Assembly (NCBI GenBank): GCA_012520315.1
Contig: JAAYOM010000062.1
Coordinates: 1 to 33,291 of the forward strand
Direction: 5' to 3'
Length of the DNA: 33,291 bases
DNA from: Bacillota bacterium
Lineage (GTDB): Bacteria > Bacillota > Limnochordia > Darwinibacteriales > Darwinibacteriaceae
Part shown: positions 31,573 through 33,291 of the stretch, piece after piece
Position numbering within the stretch: position 1 is the stretch's first letter
Layout of the letters: every line of letters begins with the position of its first letter
Notes under the pieces: model-generated
What the model saw: only the letters and a program-made list of their open reading frames with translations
Told to the model about the DNA's origin: nothing
Database searches by the model: none
Made by a program: the position numbers and the translations under genes

Positions 31573-33027
31573 TTGAAGAAGTGGAGCTTCACCAAGCCAT
31601 TACTTCTTAAGTTAACATTGTTAGCATTAGTGGTAACCTTACTTTCTGTTGGGGTTACCACGTTTTTTGTCGCGCACTATGCGAAAATCACCCTGCTGGA
31701 GAGGGCTGGGACAGAGGCTATCACCGAAGCTCAGATCAAAGACATCCATTCTGATCTGATCAGAGGTTCGATGCAGATCGGCCTTTTTGTCGCCGCCCTA
31801 GCTGTTGCAGTAGCTTATGTGCTGAACCGGGCCATCACCAATCCTTTGCAGGATCTTCTGGTCGCAGTGCGGCGTCTGCAGGAAAGGGAGTTTGGACGCA
31901 AGGTTTTAGTCCAGCGTACTGACGAGATCGGCCAGTTAGGTAAGGCCTTCAATGAGCTTTCGGAAACTCTGGAGGAGCTTTTTTCCACCGTCAGTGACAG
32001 GGAAAGCACTTTGGATACAGTTCTATCCAGCATGGATGACGGGGTAATCGCAGTTAATATGCGCCGGGAAGTAATCTTGGCCAATCGGGCGGCTGCGGAT
32101 CTTTTTCAGCATGAAGTGGCTGAAATGATCGGCAAGAACCAATTTGAAGCAACCCGCAATGAAGAGCTGGCCCGCCTTTTAGAGAAGACTATGGATGATC
32201 GGGTTTCATTTAGTCAGGAAATGCGGCTGCGCCCCGGCAGCGAGCGGACTATTGCAGTTACCTGCAGTCCATTGGAGGATCAACGGGGCAGAATTCAAGG
32301 GACGGTAGCGGTAATGCGGGATGTAACATCCCTCCGTCATTTGGAACAGATGCGCCAGGAGTTTGTGGCCAACGTTTCCCATGAGCTTCGCACTCCGCTG
32401 ACATCGATCAAGGGTTTTTCTGAGACTTTGCTGAACAGCAATTTTGAAGATAGGGCACTCTCCGAAAGGTTCCTGAAGATCATCAATGATGAGACGGATC
32501 GCATGATTGCCCTAATCAACGATCTGTTGGACTTGTCCCGCATTGAAAGCGGCAAGCAGCCTCTGAAAAAAGAACCTGTAGACATGAAGCGTGTATTTGA
32601 AGACACTGTGCTGATGCTGCAGGGCAAGGCGAACGCCAAGGGCATTACGCTGGAGAACTATGTTTACACTTCTGCAATTGTCGAGGGCGATGAGAAACTG
32701 CTCAAGCAGGTGGCATTGAATCTTGTGGACAACGGAGTGAAATATACTCCAGAAGGCGGCAAGGTGTGGATTGAGGCGGAACAGGGGCTAGACAGCATCG
32801 AATTTATTATCGGCGATACCGGCCTGGGCATTGCTACCGAACATTTAGATCGCCTTTTCGAGCGCTTTTATCGGGTGGATAAGGGACGGGCACGCCATAT
32901 GGGCGGAACAGGCCTGGGCCTGGCCATTGTCAAGCACATCATCGACAAGCATAAAGGCACTATTGCTGTAGAAAGCAGAGTTGGCAAGGGCACGAAAATA
33001 AGGATCACGTTAAAGAAAATGAATTGA
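31573..33027 (+). CDS. Sensor histidine kinase (WalK/PhoR-like)
   Basis: A 484-residue membrane kinase. It has two membrane helices (about 10-32 and 66-86) around a short extracytoplasmic loop of about 33 residues, a HAMP domain (about 84-138) and a PAS domain (about 142-250, LDTVLSSMDDGVIAVNMRREVILANRAA). HisKA follows with His270 in FVANVSHELRTPLTS, and the ATPase domain has the N box (NLVDNGVKYTPEGG), G1 (GDTGLGI) and G2 (GGTGLGLAIVKHI). The loop is too short for a folded ligand sensor, so signals probably come through the membrane or the PAS domain. It is the partner of the response regulator just upstream; the TTG start follows GAGGGGGAA. Confidence 0.95.
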   Translation: MKKWSFTKPLLLKLTLLALVVTLLSVGVTTFFVAHYAKITLLERAGTEAITEAQIKDIHSDLIRGSMQIGLFVAALAVAVAYVLNRAITNPLQDLLVAVRRLQEREFGRKVLVQRTDEIGQLGKAFNELSETLEELFSTVSDRESTLDTVLSSMDDGVIAVNMRREVILANRAAADLFQHEVAEMIGKNQFEATRNEELARLLEKTMDDRVSFSQEMRLRPGSERTIAVTCSPLEDQRGRIQGTVAVMRDVTSLRHLEQMRQEFVANVSHELRTPLTSIKGFSETLLNSNFEDRALSERFLKIINDETDRMIALINDLLDLSRIESGKQPLKKEPVDMKRVFEDTVLMLQGKANAKGITLENYVYTSAIVEGDEKLLKQVALNLVDNGVKYTPEGGKVWIEAEQGLDSIEFIIGDTGLGIATEHLDRLFERFYRVDKGRARHMGGTGLGLAIVKHIIDKHKGTIAVESRVGKGTKIRITLKKMN

Positions 33028-33031
33028 TACC

Positions 33032-33059
33032 AAACCGGACTTGCAAGGTCCGGTTTTTT
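33032..33059 (+). terminator. Rho-independent terminator after the histidine kinase gene
   Basis: AAACCGGAC (33032-33040) pairs with GTCCGGTTT (33048-33056), followed by T residues. Confidence 0.93.
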
Positions 33060-33112
33060 GTGCCATGGGCAGAATTTAACAATAAATTCACATAGATCGC
33101 GGGCACTGCGGG

Positions 33113-33141
33113 TTGTTTCCGTTGGGCAATTATGGTAAATT
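33113..33141 (+). promoter_or_regulatory. Candidate promoter for the second riboswitch transcript
   Basis: TTGTTT (33113-33118), 17-bp spacer, TAAATT (33136-33141) with TGG directly before it (extended -10). A hairpin (GGGAA/TTCCC inside GTAC arms, 33144-33168) follows near the likely start. The -10 is weak. Confidence 0.5.
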
Positions 33142-33242
33142 AAGTACTGCTGGGAATTTTTCCCGTACGGATACAGTGCTATACATATTTGACTGTTTTC
33201 TAGTACATCTGCATTAGACTTCAAACCACAAATAGAATATTT

Positions 33243-33291
33243 GGCAAACCGTGAGAAATCGCGGGACGCAAAGCTACAGGGACTAAGCACA
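33243..33291 (+). ncRNA. Cyclic-di-GMP-I (GEMM) riboswitch, 5' part only
   Basis: GGCAAACC (33243-33250), a GAAA-type loop (GTGAGAAATCGC), GGGACGCAAAGC (33263-33274) and CAGGGACTAAGC are the ordered 5' elements of the GEMM-I aptamer. The window ends before the second stem and the 3' strand, so the regulated gene lies outside. Confidence 0.82.

Overview
The window comes from a mid-GC bacterium of the Firmicutes (Bacillota). The evidence is a serine T-box leader in front of serS, strong AGGAGG-type ribosome sites, frequent TTG/GTG starts, a YlbF-family protein, a YqhV-like protein, an ECF sigma factor next to a small membrane partner, and a WalRK/PhoPR-type two-component pair. The carbohydrate substrate-binding protein has a cleavable signal peptide but no lipobox, which fits a diderm lineage better than a classic monoderm; I cannot name the genus. 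Nearly all genes are on the + strand.

Layout. (1) 1-5214: the distal end of an Mrp/Mnh multisubunit cation/proton antiporter operon (MnhG end, MbhD-like, MbhE-like, MnhB, MnhC, MnhD, and a separate 739-aa NuoL/MrpA-type subunit with a long charged arm and a last membrane helix). (2) 5215-5601: terminator, a frameshifted remnant of a HepT/DUF86 gene on the - strand, and an ECF-type promoter. (3) 5602-8280: sigma factor, small membrane protein (possible anti-sigma factor) and a TPR protein. (4) 8336-9057: promoter, cyclic-di-GMP-I riboswitch and PadR-like regulator, followed by a Cache chemoreceptor and mscL. (5) 11824-15531: a divergent YchF-like NTPase, YlbF-family protein, endonuclease IV-like TIM barrel and asnS, with a convergent YqhV-like gene. 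(6) 15850-19666: glyA, MFS transporter, ROK repressor. (7) 19680-28739: an operator/promoter and an eight-gene sulfonated-sugar operon. (8) 28741-30450: T-box-controlled serS and tRNA-Ser(UGA). (9) 30472-33027: NusG-domain-II protein and a response regulator/histidine kinase pair. The right edge cuts through a second cyclic-di-GMP-I riboswitch.

The main system is region 7. The GH31 enzyme keeps every sulfoquinovosidase (YihQ) residue I could check, at a constant offset. It sits with an L-fucose-isomerase-like sugar isomerase, a binding-protein-dependent ABC importer (no ATPase), a split transketolase, and an RpiB/LacAB-family isomerase that has lost residues RpiB uses for its phosphosugar. 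Together these match the sulfo-transketolase route of sulfoquinovose breakdown: sulfoquinovoside import, hydrolysis, isomerisation to sulfofructose, and two transketolase cuts joined by sulfoerythrose/sulfoerythrulose isomerisation, giving xylulose-5-phosphate and sulfoacetaldehyde. No sulfoacetaldehyde reductase, acetyltransferase or dehydrogenase is visible here, so the fate of the C2 sulfonate is open. A ROK regulator upstream and a palindrome next to the operon promoter suggest its control.
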